A DNA stretch of 64,000 bases from Actinomadura flavalba DSM 45200 (GTDB lineage Bacteria; Actinomycetota; Actinomycetes; Streptosporangiales; Streptosporangiaceae): NCBI RefSeq assembly GCF_000374305.1, contig NZ_KB894094.1, positions 603,077 through 667,076 on the forward strand, given 5' to 3'. How positions within the stretch are numbered: position 1 is the first letter of the stretch; every line of letters starts with the position of its first letter. This document shows positions 37,435-45,255 of the stretch, one piece after another. The translations under genes and the position numbers were made by a program. The notes beneath the pieces were generated by a model. That model was given only the letters and a program-made list of their open reading frames with translations, made no database searches and was not told the DNA's origin.

Positions 37435-38279
37435 CGCTCGCCCGCCTCGGCGGACCCGGCGGGCGTGGCGCCGGTCGAGCCGGTGGGCGGCCCGGACGGC
37501 CCGCCCATCGCGACCTCGGCGTCGAGTTCCTGGGTGAAGCGCAGCCGCCGGATGCCCCGGTCGCCGCCGAGGAAGTCGCGGACGAAGTCGCTGGCGGGGG
37601 CGTCGAGCAGTTCGTCGGGCGTGGTGTACTGCGCGAGCTTGCCGCCGACCTGGAACACCGCGATGCGGTGGCCGAGCTTGACGGCCTCGTCGATGTCGTG
37701 GGTGACGAAGACGATCGTCTTCTCCAGCTCGTCCTGGAGCCGCAGGAACTCGTCCTGGAGGTTGGCGCGGACGATCGGGTCGACGGCGGAGAACGGCTCG
37801 TCCATGAGCAGGATGGGCGGGTCGGCGGCGAGGGCGCGGGCGACGCCGACGCGCTGCTGCTGGCCGCCGGAGAGCTGCGCGGGATACCGCTTGGCGAAGG
37901 CGGTGTCGAGGCCGACGCGGTCCATGAGGGCGCGGGCGTCGGTGCGGGCCTGCTTCTTGTCGCGGCCGAGGAGCAGCGGCACCGTGGCGATGTTGTCCTC
38001 GATGGTGCGGTGCGGGAACAGCCCGGCCTGCTGGATGACGTAGCCGATGCCGCGCCGCAGGGTGGGCGGGTCGACGTCGCGGACGTTCTTCCCGTCCACC
38101 GCGATCGTGCCCTCGGTGGCGTCGACCATCCGGTTGATCATGCGCAGCGTGGTCGTCTTGCCGCACCCGGACGGGCCGACGAGCACGGTGATGCGCCCGG
38201 TGTCGATCTCCAGGTCGAGATCGTCCACCGCGACGGTTCCGTCGGGGTAGCGCTTGGTCACGCCCTCGAAGGTGATCAC
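37431..38279 (-). CDS. ABC transporter ATP-binding protein, ProV/OpuCA type
   Basis: 282 residues. Walker A is GPSGCGKTTTL, the signature QLSGGQQQRVGVARALA, Walker B ILLMDEPFSAVD, and the H-loop FVTHDIDEAVKLG. Unlike E. coli ProV or many OpuCA proteins there is no C-terminal CBS pair, only a short Pro/Gly-rich tail. Osmotic gating by CBS domains is therefore not expected, which favours nutrient uptake over osmoprotection. It heads the transporter operon and faces the variant ammonia-lyase gene across a 308-bp divergent region. Confidence 0.93.
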   Translation of the reverse strand: MITFEGVTKRYPDGTVAVDDLDLEIDTGRITVLVGPSGCGKTTTLRMINRMVDATEGTIAVDGKNVRDVDPPTLRRGIGYVIQQAGLFPHRTIEDNIATVPLLLGRDKKQARTDARALMDRVGLDTAFAKRYPAQLSGGQQQRVGVARALAADPPILLMDEPFSAVDPIVRANLQDEFLRLQDELEKTIVFVTHDIDEAVKLGHRIAVFQVGGKLAQYTTPDELLDAPASDFVRDFLGGDRGIRRLRFTQELDAEVAMGGPSGPPTGSTGATPAGSAEAGER

Positions 38280-38587
38280 ACGCTCACGTCCTCATCGGGG
38301 CGCCGGAACGCCGTCGCCTCGCTGCCTGCCGGGCCCGGCCCGGTGATGATCGGAACGACATCTTCCCCACAGTAACCACTCCACACCCACGCGTTCGTGC
38401 CCGGCGTGGCCACCGTCCGATCTTGAGCTTACCGACCTGAATTGGGAAGAAAGTACGGTGTGCCCCTCGGCGACAGCCGAATCGTTATCGAAGGCGGCGC
38501 GCCCGCCCGTCCTCCGGCGACGCGGCGGGACCGGGGCGGCGTGAGAATCGTCATTGTCACAGGTTGGGACGGAGAGGACGGAAGCCC
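38280..38587. other. Divergent promoter region between the ABC transporter and the variant ammonia-lyase
   Basis: 308 bases with lower GC in 38340-38490. A TTGAGC (about 38423) and several AT-rich hexamers occur, but I found no well-spaced promoter. I also saw no copy of the AACCGGTT operator present upstream of the LacI and amidohydrolase genes. The lyase ribosome site is GAGAGGACGGAAG just before 38588. Confidence 0.4.
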
Positions 38588-40048
38588 GTGCAGAGCAGCC
38601 GGATCGTCATCGACGGAGCCTCGCTCACCTGCGCGCTCGTGGCGCGGGCCGCGCGCGACGACGTGCCGGTGGAACTGGCGCCCGAGGGCGTCGCGCGGGC
38701 CCGCGCCGCCTGGGAGACCGCCCGCGAGGTCGCCGAGCGGCGGCCGGTGTACGGGCGGACGACGGGCGTCGGCGCGAACCGCGTCGTGGACGTGGAGTGG
38801 GAGGACGCCGACGCGCACGGCCTGCGCCTGCTGCGCAGCCACGCCGCCGGTGCCGGGCCTCTGACGGCGGCCGAGACGACGCGGGCGATGCTGACCGTGC
38901 GGCTCAACCAGCTCGCGGCGGGCGGCTCGGGGGTGGACCCGGGCGTTCTGCCCGCGCTGGCCGACGCGCTGAACCTCGGGCTGCGCCCGCCCGTCCCGGT
39001 GTACGGGGCGATCGGCACCGGCGACCTGACGGCGCTCGCCTCGACGGCGCTGTGCCTGCTCGGCGAGCGCGCCTGGCTCGGCGGCCCGGACGGCGGACCG
39101 GCGAGCGGCCCCGGGTTCCGGCTGCGGTCGGCGGACGCGCTGGCGTTCATCTCCTCCAACGCGGCCACGCTCGGGGAGGCGGCGCTCGGCGCGGCCGACC
39201 TGCGGACGCTGCTGTCGGCGTCGACCGTGGTCGCGGCGCTTTCGCTGCTGGCGGTGCACGGCTCGGAGGAGCCGTACGCCCCGGCCGTGCACGACGCGTG
39301 CCCGCACCCCGGCCAGCGCGACACCGCCGCCGCCGTGCGCACCCTGCTCGCCTTCGACCACCCGGTGCCCGCCCGCATCCAGGACCCGTACGGCTACCGG
39401 GCCTTCCCGCAGGTGCACGGGCCCGCGCTGGAGGCGCTGCGGCACGCCGAGGACGTCGTGGACCGGGAGATCAACGCGGCGGCGGAGAACCCCCTGGTGG
39501 ACCCGGCGCAGCGGACCGTCTGGCACAACGGGAACTTCCACACCGCCTACGTCGGGCTCGCGCTGGACGGCGTGCGCGCCGCGCTGTTCCAGACGATGGC
39601 GCTGTCGGCGGCGCGGCTCGGGACGCTCGCCGAGCCCGCGTTCACCGGTCTGTACCCGTTCCAGGCGGAGACCGAGGCGTCGTCGGGGATCATGATCCTG
39701 GAGTACGTCGCGCACTCGGCCCTCGCCGACGTGCGGCGGCTCGCGACGCCCGCCGCGCTCGGCAGCGCCGTGCTGTCGCGGGGCGTCGAGGAGCACGCGG
39801 GGTTCTCGACGCAGTCGGCGCGGGCGACGACCGAGGCGGCCGCCGCGTACCGGATCGGGCTGGGCTGCGAGCTGTACGCGGCCGTCCGCGCGCTGCGGAT
39901 GCAGGGCCGCGCCCCGGCGGGCGGCCCGCTGCGCGCCGCCTACGACCTGGCCGACGCCGTCCTGGACGACCGCATCGCCGACCGTCCCCTGGACGCCGAC
40001 ATCGCCACCGCCGCCGACCTGCTCCCGCCGCTCTCCCGCCTCCTGTGA
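38588..40048 (+). CDS. HAL/PAL-family lyase with Gly-Thr-Gly in place of the MIO-forming Ala-Ser-Gly
   Basis: 486 residues from GTG 38588; a TTG eight codons upstream overlaps the ribosome site. The fold and most active-site parts of histidine/phenylalanine ammonia-lyases are present: Tyr55 (PVYGRTTGVGAN), Gln265/Tyr268/Arg271 (QDPYGYR), Asn316-Phe317 (GNFH) and Glu401-Glu402 before His403 (VEEHAGFST). The cofactor loop reads YGAIGTGDLTALA, so Ala-Ser-Gly is Gly143-Thr144-Gly145. The usual Asn-Gly-Thr is Ser-Ser-Asn (FISSNAAT). A standard MIO group is therefore unlikely. The substrate should have a good leaving group, or the chemistry differs. HutH is encoded elsewhere in this window, so this is not the histidine enzyme. 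It lies beside a quaternary-amine transporter. Confidence 0.85.
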   Translation: MQSSRIVIDGASLTCALVARAARDDVPVELAPEGVARARAAWETAREVAERRPVYGRTTGVGANRVVDVEWEDADAHGLRLLRSHAAGAGPLTAAETTRAMLTVRLNQLAAGGSGVDPGVLPALADALNLGLRPPVPVYGAIGTGDLTALASTALCLLGERAWLGGPDGGPASGPGFRLRSADALAFISSNAATLGEAALGAADLRTLLSASTVVAALSLLAVHGSEEPYAPAVHDACPHPGQRDTAAAVRTLLAFDHPVPARIQDPYGYRAFPQVHGPALEALRHAEDVVDREINAAAENPLVDPAQRTVWHNGNFHTAYVGLALDGVRAALFQTMALSAARLGTLAEPAFTGLYPFQAETEASSGIMILEYVAHSALADVRRLATPAALGSAVLSRGVEEHAGFSTQSARATTEAAAAYRIGLGCELYAAVRALRMQGRAPAGGPLRAAYDLADAVLDDRIADRPLDADIATAADLLPPLSRLL

Positions 40049-40052
40049 CACC

Positions 40053-41060
40053 TCATGCCCCGGCGGGTTCGGTGGAGGCGCGGGCGAAGAGGGTGGGTTC
40101 GCGGACGACGCGGCGGCGGCGGGGCTTGCCGTCGATGACGTCGCAGACGAGCCGGACGGCGGACTCGACGATGCCGCCGATGTCCCAGTCGACGGTGGTG
40201 AGCGGCGGGGTGAGCAGCGCCGACATGGGGTGGTTGTCGTAGCCGCAGACGGCGACGTCGCCGGGGACGGCGAGGCCGAGGTCGCGGGTGGCGGCGTAGA
40301 CGCCGTAGGCGATGACGTCGGAGAAGCAGAAGACGGCGGTGGGGCGGCCGGGACGGTCGAGCATCCGGTGCGCGGCGGCGGTGGAGCCCTCCAGCGACTG
40401 CGGCGCGACCGCTACCTCGGCGCGCAGGCCGAGCCGGTCGGCCTCGGCGTGCACGTGCACGTCGGCGGGGCGGTCGGGGGTGCTGTCCCCGGTGGGGGTG
40501 AGGACGCCGACGTGCCGGTGGCCGAGGTCGCGCAGGTGCTCCAGCGCGAGCGTGACGCCGGTGCGGTTGTCGAAGACGACCTCGCCCTGCGACTGCCCGC
40601 CGAGCAGCGCGTCGCCGATGGACACGACCGGCAGCGCCTCGGCGAGGTCGGCCCACAGCGCGGCGGACGGGTCGAGCGGCTGCACGATGAGGCCGTCGAC
40701 GCGCTGGTCGCGCAGGCGGCGGGCCAGGGCCAGCTCGCGTTCGGGGTCGCCGCCGGCGTCGACGATGAGCGCGTACCGGCCCCGGTCGAGCAGGGCGCGG
40801 CCGATGCCGGTGGCCAGGGACTGCTGCCAGTAGTCTTCGAGGGAGCCGCAGAGCAGGCCGACGAGGTCGGTGCGCCCGCTGGCCAGGGCCCGCGCGATGG
40901 GGTGGGCCTCGTAGCCGAGTTCGGCGGCGGCGGCGCGGACGCGTTCCTGCGTCTCCTCGGAGGTCTGGATGCCGCGCAGCGCGTAGGAGACGGCCGCGGG
41001 CGACAACCCCGTCGCCTGGGCCACCTCACGGATGGTCGCGCGCTTGCGCCTGTCCGCCAC
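40053..41060 (-). CDS. LacI-family transcriptional regulator
   Basis: 335 residues. The N-terminal HTH and hinge are clear (RATIREVAQATGLSPAAVSYALRG ... GYEAHPIARALASGRTDLVG). The periplasmic-binding-like domain has the usual ADVH and FCFSDVIAYGVYAATRDLGL segments. The gene converges with the lyase (4-bp gap) and diverges from the amidohydrolase. Two AACCGGTT-centred palindromes lie 60-100 bp upstream, so it should repress itself and the amidohydrolase-cupin pair. The effector is unknown. Confidence 0.92.
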   Translation of the reverse strand: MADRRKRATIREVAQATGLSPAAVSYALRGIQTSEETQERVRAAAAELGYEAHPIARALASGRTDLVGLLCGSLEDYWQQSLATGIGRALLDRGRYALIVDAGGDPERELALARRLRDQRVDGLIVQPLDPSAALWADLAEALPVVSIGDALLGGQSQGEVVFDNRTGVTLALEHLRDLGHRHVGVLTPTGDSTPDRPADVHVHAEADRLGLRAEVAVAPQSLEGSTAAAHRMLDRPGRPTAVFCFSDVIAYGVYAATRDLGLAVPGDVAVCGYDNHPMSALLTPPLTTVDWDIGGIVESAVRLVCDVIDGKPRRRRVVREPTLFARASTEPAGA

Positions 41061-41118
41061 GGGAACAGCCTAGGGGCTGTGTCCGACGGAACGCGGTCCG
41101 CGACTTGACGGCGCGGCG

Positions 41119-41134
41119 ACTGAACCGGTTCACT
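41119..41134. promoter_or_regulatory. LacI-type operator O1
   Basis: ACTGAACCGGTTCACT contains the perfect 12-bp palindrome TGAACCGGTTCA (41121-41132) with the central CG typical of LacI-family sites. Confidence 0.75.
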
Positions 41135-41144
41135 GAATCGCATC

Positions 41145-41160
41145 AGTTAACCGGTTCAGT
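41145..41160. promoter_or_regulatory. LacI-type operator O2
   Basis: AGTTAACCGGTTCAGT is a second copy, centred 26 bp from the first and ending at the first base pairs before the amidohydrolase ribosome site. Tandem operators this close suggest cooperative binding across the promoter. Confidence 0.72.
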
Positions 41161-41173
41161 GAGGGGCATCGCG

Positions 41174-42094
41174 GTGACGGGGACGGGAGCGCGCGGCACC
41201 GACGTGCACCAGCACCTGTGGACCCCGCCTTTTCTCGCCGCCTTGCGCGCCCGGCGAACTCCTCCTTACCTGGACGACTGGACCCTCTATCTCGACGGTG
41301 AGCCCCCGTACCCGGTGAACCCCGCCGACCACGACGTCGCCGCCCGCGCCGCCCGGGCCGAGGCCGACGGGCTGGACCGCGCGCTGATCTCGCTGTCGTC
41401 CCCGCTCGGCGTCGAGACGCTGCCGCCCGCGCAGGCCGCGCCGCTGCTGGCCGCCTACCACGAGGGCGCCGCCGCGCTCCCCGCGCCGTTCGGGTCGTGG
41501 GCGGCGGCGAGCGTCCACACGATCGACGCCCCGGCCACCGCCGCCGCGCTGGACGCGGGCCTGGCCGGGCTCCAGCTCCCCGCGACCGCGCTGGCCGACG
41601 CCGCCGGGTTCGCGCGCTGCGCCCCGCTGCTCGACCTGCTGGAGGAGCGGGGCCTGCCGCTGCTCGTCCACCCCGGCCCGGCCGTCGCGGCCGGGGACGT
41701 GCCGTCGTGGTGGCCCGCCGTCGTCCCCTACGTCCAGCAGATGCACGCCGCCTGGTACGCCTTCCGCGCCTTCGGCCGCCCCCGGCATCCCCGGCTGCGG
41801 GCCTGCTTCGCGCTGCTCGCCGGGCTCGCGCCGCTGCACGGCGAGCGCGTCGCCGCGCGCGGCGGCGGCCGGGGCGAGATCGACCGGGACGCGTTCCTGG
41901 ACACGTCCTCCTACGGTCCCCGGGCGGCGGACGCGATCGTCCGCGCGCTCGGCGTCGACGTCGTCGTGCACGGTTCCGACCGGCCGTATGCCGACCCGCG
42001 CGACCTCGCCCTGGGCGAGGCCGCGTTCCACGCGTTCCGCGTGGCCAACCCGCACCGCCTGCTCACCGGAGAGGAGCGAGATCATGTCCGCTGA
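41174..42094 (+). CDS. Amidohydrolase_2-family metal-dependent hydrolase
   Basis: 306 residues from GTG 41174, chosen for GAGGGG seven bases upstream; the GTG at 41159 lies within operator O2. The TIM-barrel metal site begins DVHQHLW (HxH), with a His in PLLVHPGPA and the distal Asp in VVVHGSDRPYADPRD. The family includes decarboxylases (ACMSD type) and lactone or amide hydrolases. Specificity cannot be read from sequence. It overlaps the cupin gene by 11 bases and is under the LacI operators. Confidence 0.85.
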   Translation: MTGTGARGTDVHQHLWTPPFLAALRARRTPPYLDDWTLYLDGEPPYPVNPADHDVAARAARAEADGLDRALISLSSPLGVETLPPAQAAPLLAAYHEGAAALPAPFGSWAAASVHTIDAPATAAALDAGLAGLQLPATALADAAGFARCAPLLDLLEERGLPLLVHPGPAVAAGDVPSWWPAVVPYVQQMHAAWYAFRAFGRPRHPRLRACFALLAGLAPLHGERVAARGGGRGEIDRDAFLDTSSYGPRAADAIVRALGVDVVVHGSDRPYADPRDLALGEAAFHAFRVANPHRLLTGEERDHVR

Positions 42095-42626
42095 CGTCCT
42101 CAGCGCCGCCGTCGAAACCCCCGGTGCCGCGCCGTGTCTCACCGGCCTGCCGCCGCGCGCGCTGGACAAGCGCGAGCTGCTCGACCTGGTGAACGAGCTG
42201 GCCGACCGGCCCGACGTGTGGCGGCGGCACGTCGCCTTCTCCGACGGGGAGCGGCACTACGCGTCGCTCTACCGGGACGAGTACGTGGACGTGTGGCTGC
42301 TGTGCTGGACGCCCGAGAACGACACCGGCTGGCACGATCACGACATCTCGTCGGGCGCCGTCCGGGTCGTCAGCGGCGAACTGGCCGAGAACAACCCGCG
42401 CATCGGCGGCGAGCACGTGGAGGTCGCGCTGCGCGAGGGCGCGTCGATGTGCTTCGGGCCCGAGCACATCCACCGCATGACGGGCACGGCCCCCGCGAGC
42501 GTGTCGATCCACGCGTACTCGCCGCCGCTGTGGCGCCTCGGCCAGTACTCCATCAGCGACGACGGCCTGATGCGGCGCCTCTCGGTCAGCTACGCCGACG
42601 AGCTGCGCCCGCTCGACGAGGACTGA
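42084..42626 (+). CDS. Cysteine-dioxygenase-like cupin (thiol dioxygenase family)
   Basis: 180 residues; the ATG has GGAGAGGAG upstream and starts within the end of the amidohydrolase. The two cupin motifs carry the three-His iron site of CDO_I enzymes: His84 and His86 (TGWHDHDISSGAV) and His130 (GPEHIHRM), with the active-site Tyr145 in SIHAYSPPLW. The spacing matches cysteine dioxygenase closely. Such enzymes add O2 to a thiol to give a sulfinate (cysteine, 3-mercaptopropionate, mercaptosuccinate). The thiol used here is unknown. The pairing with a LacI-controlled hydrolase suggests a catabolic step. Confidence 0.82.
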   Translation: MSADVLSAAVETPGAAPCLTGLPPRALDKRELLDLVNELADRPDVWRRHVAFSDGERHYASLYRDEYVDVWLLCWTPENDTGWHDHDISSGAVRVVSGELAENNPRIGGEHVEVALREGASMCFGPEHIHRMTGTAPASVSIHAYSPPLWRLGQYSISDDGLMRRLSVSYADELRPLDED

Positions 42627-42644
42627 CCGCCGACCAGGGGCGCG

Positions 42645-42683
42645 GTGGGGGCGTCCGGCCCGTGGGGGGCCGGACGCCCCCAC
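42645..42683 (+). terminator. Strong hairpin terminator after the amidohydrolase-cupin operon
   Basis: A perfect 17-bp stem GTGGGGGCGTCCGGCCC with its complement and a 5-nt loop begins 18 bp after the cupin stop. It separates the LacI-controlled unit from the SGNH gene. Confidence 0.85.
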
Positions 42684-42789
42684 TGTCGTTCCGCCCGGCT
42701 TCGATCACCGACCTTTACCCCGTTACCAACACGCTCTACCGCCGATAGGATTCAACCTCCCAATCCCCCTGATTCACGGCGGAGTCTCC

Positions 42790-43536
42790 ATGCGTTCTCT
42801 CCGCGTGCGCCGGGCCGCCGCGCTCCTCGCCCTCGGCACGCTGCCGCTCAGCGGCTGCACCGCGTTCGGCACGTCGGTCGGGGAGGCCGCGTCCGCGCCC
42901 GCGGTGACACCGCCTCCGGTGGCCGCCTCACCCGTGGTGATGTTCATCGGCGACTCCTACACGGTCGGCAACCGCACCACCCGCCCCGAGACCACCTACG
43001 CCTCGGCCACGGGACGGCTGCTCGGCTGGCACGTGTTCCTCGGCGGACGCGCGGGCACCGGCTTCGTCTCGACGGGCACCGGCGCGCAGGCGTTCGGGCC
43101 GCTGTTCGAGGCCCAGCTCGGCTGGCGCCCCGCGCCGGACCTGCTCATCGTCTCCGGCGGCCACAACGACACCCGCTTCCCGCCCGTCCAGGTCGCCGGC
43201 GCCGCCCGCGAGCTGCTGCGCCTCGCCGCCCAGCGCTGGCCCGGCACCCGGCAGGTCCTCATCGGCCCGCTGTGGGGCCACGAGGCCCCGCCGCCCACCG
43301 CGCTCGCCGTCCGCGACGCGCTGTCCGCCGTCGCCGCCGAGTCGAAGATCCCCTTCGTGGACCCCATCGCCGAACAGTGGATCACCGGCGACCAGTCCGC
43401 CGGAACCGGCAACGCCACCACCTACATCCGCCCCGACGGCGTCCACCCCACCCCGGCGGGCCACCGCTACCTCGCCACCCGCCTCGTCCAGGACCTGCGC
43501 CGCCTCGACCTCGCCCACCCCGTCCGCGCCCGCTGA
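42790..43536 (+). CDS. SGNH/GDSL-family lipoprotein hydrolase
   Basis: 248 residues. A signal peptide with lipobox LSGC (Cys at ~22) is followed by a Pro/Ala-rich spacer and an SGNH domain: block I GDSYTVGN (nucleophile Ser), Gly block in FLGGRAGTGF, block III SGGHND and block V DGVHPT (Asp, His). It is expected to act outside the membrane on acyl or acetyl esters, for example in cell-wall or glycan deacetylation. It is monocistronic, flanked by terminators on both sides. Confidence 0.85.
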   Translation: MRSLRVRRAAALLALGTLPLSGCTAFGTSVGEAASAPAVTPPPVAASPVVMFIGDSYTVGNRTTRPETTYASATGRLLGWHVFLGGRAGTGFVSTGTGAQAFGPLFEAQLGWRPAPDLLIVSGGHNDTRFPPVQVAGAARELLRLAAQRWPGTRQVLIGPLWGHEAPPPTALAVRDALSAVAAESKIPFVDPIAEQWITGDQSAGTGNATTYIRPDGVHPTPAGHRYLATRLVQDLRRLDLAHPVRAR

Positions 43537-43554
43537 GCGCGGACGCGGACGGGG
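43518..43554. terminator. Bidirectional terminator between SGNH gene and egtD
   Basis: CCCCGTCCGCG (43518-43528) pairs with CGCGGACGGGG (43544-43554), an 11-bp stem. An alternative 9-bp stem CGTCCGCGC/GCGCGGACG lies within it. It spans the SGNH stop codon in a 22-bp convergent gap. Confidence 0.7.
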
Positions 43555-43558
43555 CGCG

Positions 43559-44509
43559 TCAGGCCGGGACGGACAGGGAGAGGGAGAAGTCGCCCGGGGG
43601 GTCGGTCCAGAACTCGGTGAGGGCCAGGCCCGCCCGGTTCAGGTCGGCCTCCAGACCGGCCGGGCGGAACTTGGCGGAGATCTCGGTGCGCATCTCCTCG
43701 CCCGCCGCGAACGCGACGTCCAGGTCGAGGGCCGCGACGCGGACGCGCTGCGCGCGGGTGGCGCGCAGGCGCATCTCGATCCACTCGTTGTCCGCGTCCC
43801 AGACGGACCGGTGCTCGAACGCCGCGACGTCGAAGTCGGCGCCGAGGTCCTTGTTCAGGACGCGCAGCACGTTGCGGTTGAAGTCGGCCGTCACCCCCTG
43901 CGCGTCGTCGTAGGCGCGGACGAGCCGGGACGGGTCCTTCACGAGGTCGGCGCCGAGCAGCAGCGCGTCCCCGGGCCGCATCGTGGCGCGCAGCGCGGCC
44001 AGGAACTCCGCGCGGTCGGCCGGGTGGAAGTTGCCGACCGTGCCGCCGAGGAACGCGATCAGGCGGCGCGGACCGGCGGGCAGCAGCGGCAGGTGCCGCT
44101 CGTAGTCGGCGACGACGCCGTGGACGTCCAGCGCGGGCAGGTCCGCCGCGATCTTCGCGACGGTCTCGGCGAGGAAGTCGCCGCTGACGTCCACCGGCAC
44201 GTAGGTGCGCAGCGTCGCGGCGAGGCCGTCCAGCAGCAGCCGCGTCTTCTCCCCCGACCCGGCGCCCAGCTCCAGCAGCGTCTCCGCGCCGGTCGCCTCG
44301 GCGATCTCGGCCGACCGCTCCCGCAGGATCGAGCGTTCGGCGCGGGTCGGGTAGTACTCGTCCAGCTCGGTGATCCGCTCGAACAGGCGGCTGCCGCGCT
44401 CGTCGTAGAAGTACTTGGGCGGCAGCGTCTTGGGGGTGGCGGTCAGGCCCGCGCGGACGTCCCGGCGCAGGGCCGCCGCCAGGTCGTCGTCGGTCAGGTG
44501 GCGGTCCAC
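43559..44509 (-). CDS. egtD: L-histidine N-alpha-methyltransferase (ergothioneine biosynthesis)
   Basis: 316 residues; the GTG has GAAGGAG four bases upstream and lies within the end of egtC. EgtD trimethylates histidine to hercynine with three SAM. Family motifs: PPKYFYDERGSRLFERITELDEYYPTRAE, the SAM site LLELGAGSGEKTRLLL, and RLIAFLGGTVGNFHPADR. It is the last gene of egtA-B-C-D, and all junctions overlap. Confidence 0.95.
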   Translation of the reverse strand: MDRHLTDDDLAAALRRDVRAGLTATPKTLPPKYFYDERGSRLFERITELDEYYPTRAERSILRERSAEIAEATGAETLLELGAGSGEKTRLLLDGLAATLRTYVPVDVSGDFLAETVAKIAADLPALDVHGVVADYERHLPLLPAGPRRLIAFLGGTVGNFHPADRAEFLAALRATMRPGDALLLGADLVKDPSRLVRAYDDAQGVTADFNRNVLRVLNKDLGADFDVAAFEHRSVWDADNEWIEMRLRATRAQRVRVAALDLDVAFAAGEEMRTEISAKFRPAGLEADLNRAGLALTEFWTDPPGDFSLSLSVPA

Positions 44510-45255
44510 GGTGCTCCTTCGAGTGGGGTGATCGTGACACCGGCGGCGAGGTCGGCGGTGAGCAGGGAGCGGTCGGGCACGGCCCGCCAGCCGGGCGCGC
44601 CGTCGAGCGGCTCGGACGCCACCTCGACCGCGCCCGGCGTCTCCCGGACGAACAGCGAGTCGCCCCAGGTGGTCGCGGCGAGCGCGGCACCGTCGGCGGC
44701 GAGCAGGTTGTAGCGGCCGTCGGCCAGCGCCGCGACCGTCGTGACGACGGCCGCGAGCGCCGCGCCGAGCCCGGCGCCGTCGCGCCAGTTCCGGGCGGCC
44801 AGCGCGAGCAGCACGGCCGAGTCGACGGGGGCGCGGGCGTCCGGCACGCCCGCGACTCCCCCGGCGAGTTCGCGCAGCTTGTCCTCGACCTCCGGATAGC
44901 CGATGATCTTGCCGTTGTGGCTGAACAGGCGGTGCCCGGCCCGCAATGGCTGCGCGCACGACTCGTCCACCGGGAACCCGGCCGTCGCCGACCGGACGGC
45001 GGCCACACCGCACGACGTGGCGACGGACCGCGCGATCTCGGCGAACGACACGTCCGTCCACAGCGGCTGCGCCCGCCGGAACCGCAGGGGCGGGCCATTA
45101 CCCGCGTACCAGCCGACGCCGAACCCGTCGGCGTTGAGCAGGTTGCCCTGCGTCATGCGCGGCGCGTACGCCTGGTGCTCCAGGGAGTGCTCGCCGTCGA
45201 ACACCAGCGAGTGCAGCGTGCGGGGCGGGCCGAGATAGCCCACGTGGCGGCACAT
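44494..45255 (-). CDS. egtC: Gamma-glutamyl-hercynylcysteine sulfoxide hydrolase
   Basis: 253 residues; class II glutamine amidotransferase fold. The N-terminus MCRHVGYLG places the catalytic Cys directly after Met, and GFGVGWYAGNG and LFSHNGKIIGYPEVEDKL are family motifs. It removes the gamma-glutamyl group from the EgtB product. The ATG overlaps the egtB stop as ATGA. Confidence 0.95.
   Translation of the reverse strand: MCRHVGYLGPPRTLHSLVFDGEHSLEHQAYAPRMTQGNLLNADGFGVGWYAGNGPPLRFRRAQPLWTDVSFAEIARSVATSCGVAAVRSATAGFPVDESCAQPLRAGHRLFSHNGKIIGYPEVEDKLRELAGGVAGVPDARAPVDSAVLLALAARNWRDGAGLGAALAAVVTTVAALADGRYNLLAADGAALAATTWGDSLFVRETPGAVEVASEPLDGAPGWRAVPDRSLLTADLAAGVTITPLEGAPWTAT

Noticed and set aside
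38564..38588. TTG start extending the variant lyase by eight codons
   Set aside because: The extension is translated from the ribosome-binding sequence itself (GAGAGGACGGAAG).
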